From Bathynomus jamesi (Eukaryota > Arthropoda > Malacostraca > Isopoda > Cirolanidae), in NCBI GenBank assembly GCA_023014485.1, contig JAJOZX010000090.1, positions 2,247,207 through 2,311,206 of the forward strand: a DNA stretch of 64,000 bases, given 5' to 3'. Below, piece after piece: positions 21,446 to 31,747 of the stretch; the first letter of the stretch is position 1, and every line of letters starts with the position of its first letter. The notes below the pieces were generated by a model that did no database searches, had not been told where the DNA came from, and saw only the letters and a list, made by a program, of their open reading frames with translations. The position numbers and the translations under genes are program-made.

Positions 21446-22254
21446 CAGGGTGTCCCAGAATTAACTATCTATTTCAATGAAATCGGACAAATTTTTTAAA
21501 AACACACTTTTATTTATGTTTATCATGTTTAATATGTGTTAAAAATGTATAAATTTCTAAATTTTTTTCATAATTTTATTTTCATAATTTTTTCATAGTT
21601 TTTCATTTTTATTTTTAGAATGGCAAAGAGACTCTCCAAAAGTTAACGTGTGGCTTGGAATGACCAAATCCAAAATTTATGGCCCATCGTCTTTGCGGAA
21701 GCAACTGTAACAGGTACCGTCTACCTTGATATGCTTCAGCAGTTTCTCGAACCACAGCTTCTTGATGATGGCATTCTTGATAATGTTGTGTTTCAACAAG
21801 ATGGAGCACCATGTCATTATGCTCTAATTGTTCGAGAATACCTCAACAGACGCCTTCCGAATCGGTGGATTGGACGTGGAGGACCTCGACCTTGGCCTCC
21901 GCGTTCTCCGGATTTGACACCCCTGGATTTCTTTGCATGGGGTTTCATAAAAACAAAGGTTTATCGCCAAAAGATCAATAGTTTAGCTGAACTTAAAGAA
22001 CGGATCCAGTTGGCAGTGCGGGAGATAACACCTGAAATGCTTCAAAATGTGTTTCGCAGCGCTGAGGATAGATTTGAAATTTGCAGAGATACAGACGGGG
22101 CACATGTTGAAACTTCTCAATAAAGTTTTGACTTATGATTTATAAATCTATTTGTTTTTGTATCATAATTTTGTAATAAACACAAAATTATGTCAGTTTT
22201 TATTAAATTTGTCCTATTTCATTGAAATAGATAGTTAATTCTGGGACACCCTCT
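21446..22254 (+). mobile_element. Deleted DD41D transposon
   Basis: The left end CAGGGTGTCCCAGAATTAAC and the right-end copy TAATTCTGGGACACCCTC are inverted. TA lies outside both ends (the final G of the right end is mutated). The first half of the gene is deleted. Same family as 4852-5470, which preserves the frame where this copy is shifted. Confidence 0.9.
21618..22123 (+). pseudogene. DD41D transposase, C-terminal half
   Basis: A short lead-in (SPKVNVWLGMTKSKIYGP) is followed by a one-base loss near 21686, then an open stretch: FAEATVTGTVYLDMLQQF, VVFQQDGAPCHYALIV (second Asp), RWIGRGGPRPWPPRSPDLTP with LDFFAWGFIKTKV (third Asp 41 residues later), and a normal C-terminus ending HVETSQ. 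The N-terminal DNA-binding region and first Asp are missing. Confidence 0.92.
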
Positions 22255-22500
22255 ATAGTACGCTATACATTAGACTGTTTCAAAAAATACGAAATGTGAA
22301 ATGAAACTTAGCTAACTTTCTTCTCTGGTTCTATCATATGTCAATAGCTCACAGTTAAAAGGACAGGGTTCTAAGTGGCCGGGAAGTGCCACCAATTTTG
22401 ACTTTAATATTTCCACTTTACCAATACCAAGCAATATATTACGATGAACAGTAAATCAGAACTAGTTTTGCAAAAAACACAATAATATTACACTGGGCAG
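22255..22500. other. No feature recognised
   Basis: Short AT-rich spacer before a sharp rise in GC content at 22500. Confidence 0.5.
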
Positions 22501-23340
22501 TTATTTTTTGCCAATCTTGGCCAGGCCAGCCTTGGTCCCACTGCTGTGCCTCTTCCTTTGGTCGCTGATGGCCAGCATCAGGTCTTACCTGAGTTCCTCG
22601 TCTTGGAAGCTGTGGATGAAGTCCTGCACCAATTTTCTGGAAAGTTCTGCAGGGTCGTTGGCAACGCCCTGTTGGTCCACAGCCCCACCTCCTCCCTCAA
22701 CCACTCCACTTGCTCCCCCGCAAGCCCCGGCCTCTCAAAGATGAGCCAGGTCCTTGCGGGCCAACCAGCTGAGCCAGCCTGGGAGGAGCTTTGCCAGCAG
22801 GCCAGTTCCTCTCTTCCAAGAATCCAGGATCCTTTGACTTGCCAATCGCAAAATAGTCAGGTCTCTCCGTGACAGCTAGAGCCAGAGCGAACGCTTGTCT
22901 CTCCTCCTCAGGCATGCCCTCGTCAACAAGAGCAAGAACTGCAAGGAAGAAGTCGTGGTACCAGTAGTGCTTTTCCATTACTTGAGACAGGTCTCCGCCA
23001 CCTGGGCTTGCATCTCTCCCTGCTCCCTGTACTGCCTCATCTGGCAGTACCATAGAAGAAACCAGAAACCATAGAAGAAACCAGTGAACTCCGCCATCCT
23101 TGAGTTCTCCGTGACTTCATCCGCACTCAGGAAGTTCAGGTACTTTCCCAGCAACTCCATCACCATGTAGTAGATCGATTGCATCATAAATCTTGCTTTG
23201 TGACACGCCAGGGGCCAACGGAACTTGAAGTTATCCACTTGTCCACCCAGCCAGACCACCAGCAACTTGTTGAGGTACTCGTAGTCAGCGCGTGGGAAGA
23301 CCTTGGCAGCGAGATCCTGCTCGGCCCAAGTCCTCACCAT
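22501..23340 (-). pseudogene. Unnamed RNase H-like/transposase-like family, copy 1 (C-terminal half)
   Basis: GC-rich against its AT-rich surroundings. The minus strand reads YEYLNKLLVVWLGGQVDNFK then RWPLACHKARFMMQSIYYMV and MELLGKYLNFLS (22978-23340). A frameshift follows, then MEKHYWYHDFFLAVLALVDE, RQAFALALAVTERPDYF and PPRLAQLVGP. Another frame gives VANDPAELSRKLVQDFIHSF, an in-frame stop, and RKRHSSGTKAGLAKIGKK to the stop at 22501. It matches the copy at 61876-63990 in the KFR...HKARFM region, the HLWYL/HYWYH region and the VxND-AE-...LxQ block. The molecular function of the family is not known to me. Confidence 0.75.
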
Positions 23341-23344
23341 CCTG

Positions 23345-23427
23345 GCGTGTCACAAAGCAAGATTTATGATGCAATCGATCTACTGCATGGTGATGGAGTT
23401 GCTGGGAAAGTACCTGAATGTCCTCAG
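23345..23427 (+). repeat. Inverted duplicate of part of the preceding gene fragment
   Basis: TGGCGTGTCACAAAGCAAGA through GGAGTTGCTGGGAAAGTACC is the reverse complement of about 23130-23213. The coding fragment therefore ends in a flipped copy of its own HKARFMMQSI-MELLGKYL region. About 130 bp separate the two copies. Confidence 0.88.
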
Positions 23428-23431
23428 TAAC

Positions 23432-24054
23432 TGTCTCACGACTTTTTTTGCTCTGTTTATCACTATCTGATTTTGTCTCAAATTTCGCATCGTCGGTCAT
23501 CATAATCTATAAATCTATTGCTTTCGTGCTTCTCTGAATTTCCTGTCTATCTGGGGCAGTGGGGGATAATATGCTGTTTGTTTTAGCAACTCATTTCTTC
23601 CATATCTCAAGAGTTGAAATTTCTCGGTGTTAAATTTCATATTGTTGTCTTCTGACCATTTGTATATTCTGTTCGTGTCCCTGTGTAGGGCCTCCACCAC
23701 TCGCTCATCAGTAATTTTTCAGCTGATTTTTGTATTGTCAGCAAAGGATTTTGCTATAATGTTGTTGGTTACTTCATTGTCTACGTCTGCTTACATGATA
23801 ATGAATAGGAGTGGGACCAATACTGTTCCTCGTGATACCGAGCTACGTACTTCGGATTGTGATGATGATATACCTTGAATTTTTACGACCTGCTGACATT
23901 CTCTGAGGAAATTGTGGATCCATTTTCTCACTTTGCCTGTTATTCCCATATGTTTCATTTTATGTGCTATTATACCATGATCACATTTGTCGAAAGCTTT
24001 AGCAAAATCCGCGTATATGACATCGTAGTTTTCATTGCTTTCAAGTGCGTCTAT
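23432..24054 (-). mobile_element. LINE-B copy 1 (non-LTR retrotransposon), truncated at both ends
   Basis: Minus-strand RT palm: YDVIYADFAKAFDKCDHGII, WIHNFLRECQQVVKIQG, a degraded SRGTVLVPLLFIIM block, YKWSEDNNMKFNTEKFQLLR and a DAKFETK piece. Homologous block by block to 42468-43768. The catalytic FADD region (about 23735-23760) is off frame. The 5' end meets a (TA)n tract. Confidence 0.85.
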
Positions 24055-24055
24055 G

Positions 24056-24117
<62 letters not shown>
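24055..24117. repeat. (TA)n tract
   Basis: Long TA run at the 5' truncation point of LINE-B copy 1. Confidence 0.96.
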
Positions 24118-24118
<1 letters not shown>

Positions 24119-24671
24119 CGATTATACCGCAACAAAAGTTGAAAAAAAATTTGAGAAATTTAATATGATTGCAGTAATTTTTATATTTTGTTAAAGAAAG
24201 TAATTTATTTTTTCTAAAAACTTTTAATGACCAGAAAAAATGTGAAAAAGGTCGCGATATATAATTCTTTAAATTTTATATTTAGAGGCTTGTACACCAT
24301 TTATTTATATACACTCGTGTGTGTGTGTGTATGTTCCGAGAAATAAGTATGTATAGGATTTTGTTAAATTCTCTGTGCAGAGAAATGATAATTAGGTCCT
24401 GAAACACATTTACTGTAATTTAAGCTTGTTTCACAATTTAGTAAATTATACCGTAATTAGACGAAACTTGTATTTTTGGGATACGAAATGGATGAAGAAG
24501 AAAAACTTACCCGATAAAAATTGTAAAAAGGCCCAAAAATTAATAATTAGTTACCTTTGTTTACATTTTATATTTTATTCTTTTCTTAAAAGTAATCAAA
24601 TTTAAAAACTCAAAATTATTCGTACTTTTACTTCTGCCAGTTGTGCAATGTAAGTATACTCGTAACTAACA
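24118..24671. other. No feature recognised
   Basis: AT-rich, small (GT)n near 24317. No coding signal. Confidence 0.5.
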
Positions 24672-24966
24672 ACAGTAATGGTACTTGTAGGTTATCTCCC
24701 CCCCCCCCACCAATTTTGACAGAATATTTTCGTTAAAACTAACGAAAATATCACGACTTAACCTAACCAATTATCAAGGGCGTACAGTTGATCTATTAGT
24801 AAATAGTAAATACTATTCCAGAAACAAACAATGTTATAATTAATAATAGATCAACTGTACGCCCTTGATAATTGATTAGGTTAAGTCGTGATATTTTCGT
24901 TAGTTTTAACAAAAATATTCTGTCAAAATTGGTGGGGGGGAGATAACCTACAAGTACCACAGTAAT
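24672..24966. mobile_element. Foldback element with 8-bp target duplication, family A core
   Basis: The element spans 24680-24958. It starts GGTACTTGTAGGTTATCTCC and ends with the reverse complement. The arms are about 115 bp and the loop about 50 bp. ACAGTAAT directly flanks both ends (24672-24679 and 24959-24966), an exact 8-bp duplication. The arms contain the family A core (ATATCACGACTTAACCTAAC, AAGGGCGTACAGTTG), but the termini are unlike the GGATCACC ends of other family A copies. Non-coding. Confidence 0.9.
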
Positions 24967-25012
24967 TTCTATTGTTTATACCTCGACACCACAAAAATAA
25001 GCAAGTAAGTAA

Positions 25013-25225
25013 TGATGGGGTTATTTAACCTCTTTCGCAACATCTCAGTTCATATAACGGAGGGGACCTACAGCTTTACGTAGGATCCGAACTACGGGTC
25101 AATACATAATCCGGACGCAGTGGACAGTCTCCCATCCAATACTCTCCTGACCCAATGTCGCTTAACTTCGCTGATCAATGGGAAGCGGTGTTACGACATG
25201 ACACTGGCCAGGACGTAGCCCCCAC
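25013..25225 (-). repeat. 5S rRNA-derived SINE, copy 1
   Basis: The minus strand reads TGATCAGCGAAGTTAAGCGA then TCAGGAGAGTATTGGATGGG and AGACTG, matching the internal promoter region and 3' part of 5S rRNA (known form GATCACCGAAGTTAAGC ... AGTACTTAGATGGGGGACC). It continues into GTAGTTCGGATCCTACGTAA and AGCTGTAGGTCCCCTCC, then a tail ending TTTAAATAACCCC-like sequence. The 5S-like part is too diverged and too short to be a functional 5S gene. Confidence 0.75.
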
Positions 25226-26001
25226 AAAAGTATGATAACATCGTCCTCCCTGAAGGATATCCTTGCAAGAAATAACAAAATTCCGTTTTCGGTAACAAAC
25301 TGGTATCTGATAGGTGAGTAAACATTTCTTAATAATTTCTTAGAATTCCCAAAGAAAATTCTTAACCTTGTATGATGTGTGTCTAAGCGATTGTGATCAG
25401 CGCTCTCGTAGCAAAAGTTTTTTAATAAGTAATTTAGCCTGTTTTAATTAGATTAGTTTTAATATCCATCTTACCGAAGGGTGAACATCATTATTTTTGG
25501 GTAATAACTGGGAAAACGAAAAGCCTATATTACAGTGTTGACCCACAAACGATCTTGATTCAGTGCTTGGTTTTCTGTTCCCAAATTTGTTGGAAATGTA
25601 AAATTTCCACTTATAATAAGTTATAATAAGTTTTCGTTCATTTTCTTTTTATAGAAAAAGTACCATATTAAGATGGTTAAACTTCAAATATCTATTCAAA
25701 TCATAGATTAAAAGCATTAACATTTAATACGATACTATAAATAATAGTTACAAATAACTTAATTCTAGTTTATATTCTAAATAAAATAATGTATAAGAGT
25801 AATTTGCTCTGTGAATGGTTATTTTAAAGTTTCAAACAAAATACTGCTCTAAGAAATGAAAATTAGTTGGAAATAACGGATAGATTGGACAGTATTAGGT
25901 AATAGATTGCGGGTTAGTGGTGCTGAGAATAAGTGTACTTGTACAAGTAAAGGAAAAAAGATAAGATAGCAAAGGAAAATAAGTTACATAAAGTCAAGTT
26001 C
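25226..26001. other. No feature recognised
   Basis: AT-rich, no coding signal or terminal repeats. Confidence 0.5.
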
Positions 26002-26013
26002 GATAAATGGGTG

Positions 26014-26131
26014 CTACTGTAGTATGCGGTCTACCGTTAAGTTTCTACTGTAGTATGCGGTCTACCGTTAAGTTTCTACTGTAGTATGCGGTCTACCGTT
26101 AGGTTTCTACTGTAGTATGCGGTCTACCGTT
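26014..26131 (+). repeat. 31-bp tandem repeat, four copies
   Basis: Starts at 26014, 26045, 26076 and 26107; the fourth is partial. The unit contains most of the element's terminal inverted repeat. Confidence 0.93.
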
Positions 26132-26257
26132 CAAAATATTTAAAAGGAATTGAAAATGAATTAAAAGGAATTATAATTTAATTTACACAATTAAGGAATT
26201 ATTAAAGAAGTTAAACATACTACTACCGCATACTTAACGGTAGACCGCATACTACAG

Positions 26258-26352
26258 TACGCCCTTGATGATTGGTTAGGTTAAGTCGTGATATTTTCGT
26301 TAGTTTTAACGAAAATATCACGACTTAACCTAACCAATCGTCAAGGGCGTAC
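26258..26352. repeat. Family A core palindrome
   Basis: GTACGCCCTTGATGATTGG to GATATTTTCGTTAG folds on CTAACGAAAATATC-type sequence to GGGCGTAC. Nearly perfect over 95 bp; nested in the foldback element. Confidence 0.9.
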
Positions 26353-26454
26353 AATTAACCTAATAATAAAATAATAAGAAGATAAGAAGCTATAATTAAA
26401 AGGTAGACCGCCGAATCGTAGGTAGACCGCATACTACAGTAGCACCGATAAATG

Positions 26455-26806
26455 TTATATAGACTGATGAATGAGTCCTGCAAAAAGGCAACCCTTGAAA
26501 CGAACAGGACAAGAATAACACACAAAAAACATTTGGCGTTAAAAATTCAAAGTTAAAAAACAAAAAATATTTAGGGACAACTTTTAACAAGACCTAGTAT
26601 ACTGAGACCAGAATTTTTATCAAGATGTGGGAAATTCTTTCATCGAACAAGTACCCTCAGGTGATGACAGTATTTTCATCGAACTTCGATGCTTAATGAA
26701 ATACTTTTCGACGAAGTGATTCCTAGAAAATAATTTAATCGAAGCGGGTGGCGTTATCTATTGGATGAAATGTCAATTAAATACCATTTCAGTTTATTTT
26801 TATTAA
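26455..26806. other. No feature recognised
   Basis: AT-rich spacer before CR1 copy 2. Confidence 0.5.
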
Positions 26807-28915
26807 CCGAGTGTAATTCCTAACTTCCAGCACGCAGACTTTTGTAAATTTCGAGATAAATTGTCACACGTCAATTGGGAAAACATAATGGGGAATTCCA
26901 ACGCAAAACTAATGTGGGAATCGTTCGAAACAGTATTTAGGACTATAAATGAGGAATGTGTACCGTACAAAATTAAGCGTGCGAAAGTAAACAACAAGCC
27001 CTTGTGGTTTACTTCTAGAGTAGGAGACATTATAAAGAGTAGAGATAGGGCTTATAGGCAACATAAGTGCGATATAGACAATTTGTTGTTACGGAACAAC
27101 TACATATCTCTGAGGCGTGAAGCGAAAAGTGTAATAAAAAAGTCCAAGCGCGAATTTGAAATCTCCATAGCTCGTGACGGTAAAGAAAACCCCAAGCGAT
27201 TCTTTCAATACGTCAATAATAGAAATCCAGTAAAAAGCGTCTTGGGTCCATTGAAAAATGTAAACGGAGATCTAGTTTCTGAAAACAAGGAAATGGCTAC
27301 CTTGCTAAACGAATTTTTTACGTCAGTTTTTACTATAGAAGATGTAACGAATATCCCTACGGTCATAGACATAATACCTTTTGATAATGGTAATATTTTG
27401 GATAATATTGTCGTTAGTGAAGGGGAAGTATTGCGCTATATTGATAAAATGAAAACGCGTAAATCACCGGGTCCGGATTCCATATATCCCATACAACTAA
27501 AAGAATTAAAAGATAGCATTGTTGTGCCGCTAACAAAGATTTTTAATGCGTCTATTTCTGAGGGGTGCGTACCAGATAATTTCAAGTTAGCAAACGTAAC
27601 ACCTATCTTTAAGAAAGGCGATAAAGGTGCGGCGGGAAATTATAGGCCAATCAGTTTAACGTCTGTTGTAAGTAAGCTACTGGAATCAATAATTAGGGAT
27701 CGTATAGTCAAACACTTAGAATTCCATAAGCTAGTTAGAAATACGCAGCACGGATTTAGGAGAAAAAATCTTGCTTAACTAATCTTTAGAATTTTTCCAA
27801 AGCGTGGTTGACGTTTACGATAGACATCGGGCGGTTGATGTAGTGTATTTAGATTTTCAAAAAGCGTTTGACACCGTGCCGCACAAAAGAGTCATTGAAA
27901 AAACTAAGGCTCATGGAATCAGGGGTGTAGTAATAAATTGGCTAGAAGAGTGGTTGCGAGGTAGGAAACAGAGGGTGGTCGTTGATGGAGCGGAGTCGTG
28001 TTGGGCTAATGTAGCGAGTGGCGTTCCTCAGGGTTCTGTATTGGGCCCCTTGCTTTTTCTTATATATTAACGATTTAGATGTCGGCCTAGTCAATACAGT
28101 TTCAAAGTTTGCGGATGACACGAAGCTGGGTGGTAGGGCGATTAATGACGAAGTTAGAGGTAAAATTCAGAAGATCTGAATAAAATCGTTGATTGGTCAG
28201 TCACATAGCAAATGAGATTTAACGTGGATAAGTGCAAAATTTTGCATATAGGTTCGCGTAACGGTAATTTTGCGTATAGTATGTCAGGGAAAGATTTAAC
28301 AAGCGTAGAGCAGGAAAAAGATTTAGGAGTTATAGTCACTAGTGATTTAAAAGTAGCGAAACAAAGTACAGCAGCGGTCAATATGGCGAACAAAGTGTTA
28401 GGTTTTATAGCTCGAAATTTTAAGTACAAATCGCGCGATATTATAGTTCCTCTTTATAAATCATTAGTTAGACCCCATTTGGAGTACGCGATCCAATTTT
28501 GGAGTCCGCATATGCGCAAAGATATAGACAAAATCGAAAGAGTTCAAAGACGAGCAACTAAGATGATTCCGTCGCTTAGGTCAAAGTCGTACGAGGATAG
28601 GCTTAAGGAGTTAAAATTGACAACACTCGAGACTAGGAGGTTAAGGGGTGATCTAATCCAGGTTTTCAAAATTATGAATGGGTTCGATAACGTAGATAGA
28701 GATAGCTTTTTCGAAATATCTCAATATAATAGGACTAGAAATAACGGGTGTAAGTTGACAAGTAGAAGGTTCGAGACAGCAGTTGCCAAAAACTTTTTAC
28801 GCATAGAATAGTAAATAGCTGGAATAGTTTGCCGGTAGAAGTAATTAGTAGCACGTCTATAAACATGTTTAAAAATCGATTAGACGCATATGTTGATAGA
28901 TTGGGTATAGTTTAA
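26807..28915 (+). pseudogene. CR1 reverse transcriptase with linker, lightly damaged
   Basis: It would copy the LINE RNA by target-primed reverse transcription; the 5' endonuclease half is missing. In order: linker NFQHADFCKFRDKLSHVNWE ... ENPKRFFQYVNNRNPVKS; RT blocks KSPGPDSIYPIQLKELK, NFKLANVTPIFKKGDKG, NYRPISLTSVVSKLLESI, RNTQHGFRR, VYLDFQKAFDTVPHKR, GVPQGSVLGPLLFL and FADDTKLGG (catalytic Asp pair near 28110). Then QEKDLGVIVTSDLKVAKQ, PLYKSLVRPHLEYAIQFW, RVQRRATKMIPSLRSKSYED, RRLRGDLIQVFKIMNG and FKNRLDAYVD. Three or four single-base indels (about 27765, 28067, 28165 and 28795) break an otherwise well-preserved frame. The stop is at 28913. Confidence 0.93.
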
Positions 28916-29668
28916 GGTAGTAAAATTAAGGCTTTGTGGGGATAGATCCCACAGCTCAACACAAGTGTTGTGAGATATAGGGAGCAGCGTCTTGGGTTAG
29001 GGGATACTCTCTGTCCTTACACACCCCATTTAAAGAGATTCCTCTGCTGAGCGGTGCCCCCCATAGTACTGTGAGGTATTGAAAAACTCATGGTGTTCAC
29101 TTGCCCCACAAACACCTTTAAATGGGAGACCCAAGATGGGTGCACACACATTTCTACATTGATGTACACTCTTTACAGCCACACCTACACTTTTCCTCCT
29201 AAGTGTATATATTGTAATGTACATGGTTGTAAATTTTGACTTGGTCCACAATCGATATGGACCGTGACTTATTTTTCGTGACAAGGTACTAGTATTGATG
29301 GATACCGTAATGAAATTGACTGGATTCTTTGGATCTGATATATTTGCATGTCGGTTATAAATAGATATAGAGTGTAACATATTTGTGGATAGTAGTCTAT
29401 TATGACTTGATCCTCTGGATCCAGAGATTCTATCTTTAGTTTTAAATCGATAATTAATTAGTTTTGCTAAATTGGTCGTTGCCAATGTACACATTGTACA
29501 AGAAGTTGTTACATAAATTTCTTATGTTCTTGTGGTTCGGAACCCACGTAAAATTGTAGGTCCCTCCGCCACCACGGAGGACATACACAATTACGAACAC
29601 AGTTAGGTAGACCAGCCATGAGTGGATCCTAGGGTCTTTGTTGGTCTGAAACATTATAACATTATAAC
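26807..29668 (+). mobile_element. CR1-like LINE, copy 2, the most complete in the window
   Basis: 5'-truncated just upstream of the RT. It includes the linker, the whole RT and C-terminus, a 3' UTR of about 750 bp and a tail of an 8-base unit (ACATTATA-type, 29650-29668). The UTR holds a hairpin near 28938 (GGGATAGATCCC-type), the module GTGGTTCGGAACCCACGTAA and a CTCCGCCACCACGGAG hairpin. Copies at 43816 and 50242 are nearly identical over the shared parts. Confidence 0.93.
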
Positions 29669-29721
29669 AATTTTATGTTATTCAGGAACAACATACGGTA
29701 CTTTTCCGTTATCTGCCCCAA

Positions 29722-29790
29722 GCAAAATTGAATGCCCGGTTAGGTCAACTGTACGCCCTTGACGATTGGTTAAGTCGTGATATTTTCGTT
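29722..29790. repeat. Family A repeat, fragment
   Basis: TTGAATGCCCGGTTAGGTCA, CTGTACGCCCTTGACGATTG and TCGTGATATTTTCGTTT; then the match ends. One arm only. Confidence 0.75.
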
Positions 29791-30335
29791 TCAGACTAGT
29801 CCATGATTTTTGTAGTCCATGATTTTTTTTTAAAGACAAATTTTGCACAAAATTACCGCTCATCCTACTTTCTGAACAGAAGTTTTTAAGTCAGTGAGAA
29901 CTTAACATTTACTTTAAGCTCACGAACTGCTTACGTTGTTTGGTGCAACTTCACAAATTTGGTCTCACTGGTTTTGGATGTGAAGCTAAAAAATTTTAGG
30001 CTGTGGTATTTTAGTAAATTTAGGGACTGATTTGCTTTTCCTAGACTTAACAAAAGAGTAGAAAATTTTGTACAAGCGTGGTATGACTAGATTCACAAAA
30101 TTATTTATTATTTTTTACCACAAACGACAACCCTCAACTTAAGAATTACCCCGACAGTGTACATGTCTTTTTTTCTTTATTTTTACGAAATTTTGTTACA
30201 CATTACTTAAAATTCAAATTCTATTATAGCTAAGTAGCTTCCCTGAAGTTGAATATGTATTTTCGGAGGGTTTTGACTTCCGAGAATTCCCATCATTTAA
30301 GAACTCCCACTGCTCTGAAACCAAATCCGAGCAAC
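29791..30335. other. No feature recognised
   Basis: AT-rich, no coding signal. Confidence 0.5.
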
Positions 30336-30338
30336 GCC

Positions 30339-30343
<5 letters not shown>

Positions 30344-30394
<51 letters not shown>

Positions 30395-30470
30395 TTATAT
30401 ATATACGGGGAGAGAGAGAGAGAGAGAGACCCACACACACACACAGAAAGAGAGAGAGAGAGAGAGAACG
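30344..30470. repeat. (TA)n, (GA)n and (CA)n compound microsatellite
   Basis: TA run to about 30401, then GAGAGAGAGAGAGAGA, CACACACACACA and a second GA run. Another GA-rich stretch lies at 30595-30625 and (GT)n at 30842-30860. Confidence 0.95.
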
Positions 30471-30966
30471 GAGACCCTAAGATCCACTCTTGGCTAGCTC
30501 AAGAAAGTTGGGGGGAAAATAGGAAAAAGCAAATGAAAATAAAGAATACTAAAACCTTATATCATGATTACACTTACAGACGTGTAAAGCTTTCGGGGAG
30601 AGAGAGAGAGGAGAGAGAGGAGAGAATAAAAAATAAATTCAAACATAAAAAAACAGGATGAAACATAAATAAACATGCAGAAAAGGAGGGATACATAAAG
30701 TTTGGAGGTTCGGAGATGCCTATTTGAACCGGAGACAGTAGTGACGGAATCGCGACGCAACTGCTTGGGATTTTGCAGACTTTCGATAGACACAGTTAAC
30801 TCTTACTGAAGTCAGTAATAAACATACTTTACGCGAAACTTTGTGTGTGTGTGTGTGTGTTATTTGTAATCACCTGAATAAACGATTCAAACTCGACCAT
30901 ATAAGAATTGATGTTCATTTAACGGATTGTTTACAGTCAATACGTATTTACTTACTTATTTTATGT
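30471..30966. other. No gene recognised
   Basis: GACCCTAAGATCCACT near 30472 and ACACTTACAGACGTGTAAAG near 30570 recur at about 40938 and 41030 (ACACTTATAGACGTGTAAAG), so a weak dispersed repeat is shared between the two places. No frame of interest. Confidence 0.45.
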
Positions 30967-31085
30967 GAGTTCGAACGACGGTTCAGGATCGACCTACGGT
31001 CGACCCCTCTGCAGCATCCCGCCTCATTTGCAGGATTTGGTGAAGGAGGGAATTGCTGTCTGATCTCCTCCTGGCGGAGGAGGAG
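30967..31085 (-). mobile_element. LINE-B 3' end fragment
   Basis: TTCAGGATCGACCTACGGTC, CTGCAGCATCCCGCCTCATT and GGTGAAGGAGGGAATTGCT match the 3' end of LINE-B copy 2 (42475-42590) in the same orientation. Adjacent to (TA)n at 31094. Confidence 0.85.
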
Positions 31086-31351
31086 ACAAACATATGTATA
31101 TATATATATATATATATAATAATAAAAAATATACAATAATAATAATAATTGTATAATAATATATAAATATTGGTTTTTTGTCTAATTTCATCTATACAGT
31201 ATACTTTTTAAATTGTAATTTAGCAGCCTACAGATTATGTTATCAATTGAAAAAATCTTTAGAGGACTTTAAGGCCTTTAATTTGAGGTGCCGATTGTGA
31301 ATTTTTTGCTTTTCTATTTAACTCATTTACTTTGTAATCTCCGTCTATTTT
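31086..31351. other. (TA)n and AAT-rich spacer
   Basis: TA tract at 31094-31118, AATAATAAT run to 31150; nothing coding. Confidence 0.6.
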
Positions 31352-31430
31352 CTGTTCCTCCTTGATAATGTGAATATATCACGAAAGCGCTCGGACTTTG
31401 TGTTTCCTTTTCCCTGTGGTTGTTTGCTGA
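31352..31430 (+). repeat. Penelope-like 3' tail fragment
   Basis: ATCACGAAAGCGCTCGGACT and TTGTGTTTCCTTTTCCCTGT plus GGTTGTTTGCT resemble the GACGAAAGCGCTTGAAC ... GTGTTTCCTTTCC tail at 57640-57680. Ends at a (TA)n tract. Confidence 0.6.
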
Positions 31431-31445
31431 TATATATATATATAT

Positions 31446-31747
31446 AATAATAATAATATAAATGAATAAACAAATTTGACGCCATAGTTATCCGAAACTG
31501 ATTAAATAAATAAATAAAAATAAAATATATAAAGTTATAAAAAATAAATAAAAATAAGTCTAATCCTTCAGATAAGCGTCTCATAAACGTGCGTGACCTC
31601 ATAATTTCCTTCCCACGAGTGAAAAATATTTGTCTACTTTCTTCCCACCATACTATACTGCACTATATACTGTGTCTGTACGTGAAGACACCGCATTTTT
31701 TACTTTGCGATTCAGTCTTGGTTAACTGAAGAGGAAGTTTGTTGTAT
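31446..31747. other. No feature recognised
   Basis: AT-rich; no coding signal. Confidence 0.5.

Larger units (their letters stand above)
26002..26454. mobile_element. Foldback element with subterminal 31-bp repeats and 8-bp target duplication
   Basis: The element spans 26010-26446. Its 26-bp terminal inverted repeats are perfect (GGTGCTACTGTAGTATGCGG plus TCTACC). GATAAATG flanks both ends (26002-26009 and 26447-26454). From the left end inward, the unit CTACTGTAGTATGCGGTCTA plus CCGTTAAGTTT repeats four times at 31-bp spacing. Inverted copies lie at 26226-26257 and 26401-26440. A family A palindrome (26258-26352) sits in the middle. Non-coding. Confidence 0.9.

Noticed and set aside
22501..23430. 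Horizontal transfer or bacterial contamination, because of the high GC content
   Set aside because: The protein matches the family found at 61.9-64 kb, and the fragment is embedded in typical local repeats; a GC-rich parent gene is a simpler explanation.
25013..25225. A real 5S rRNA gene
   Set aside because: Only the 3' half is recognisable and mutated, and it is fused to SINE-type sequence.
26014..26131. CRISPR-like array (four repeats at 31-bp spacing)
   Set aside because: Repeats are contiguous without spacers and lie within a foldback transposon in eukaryotic DNA.
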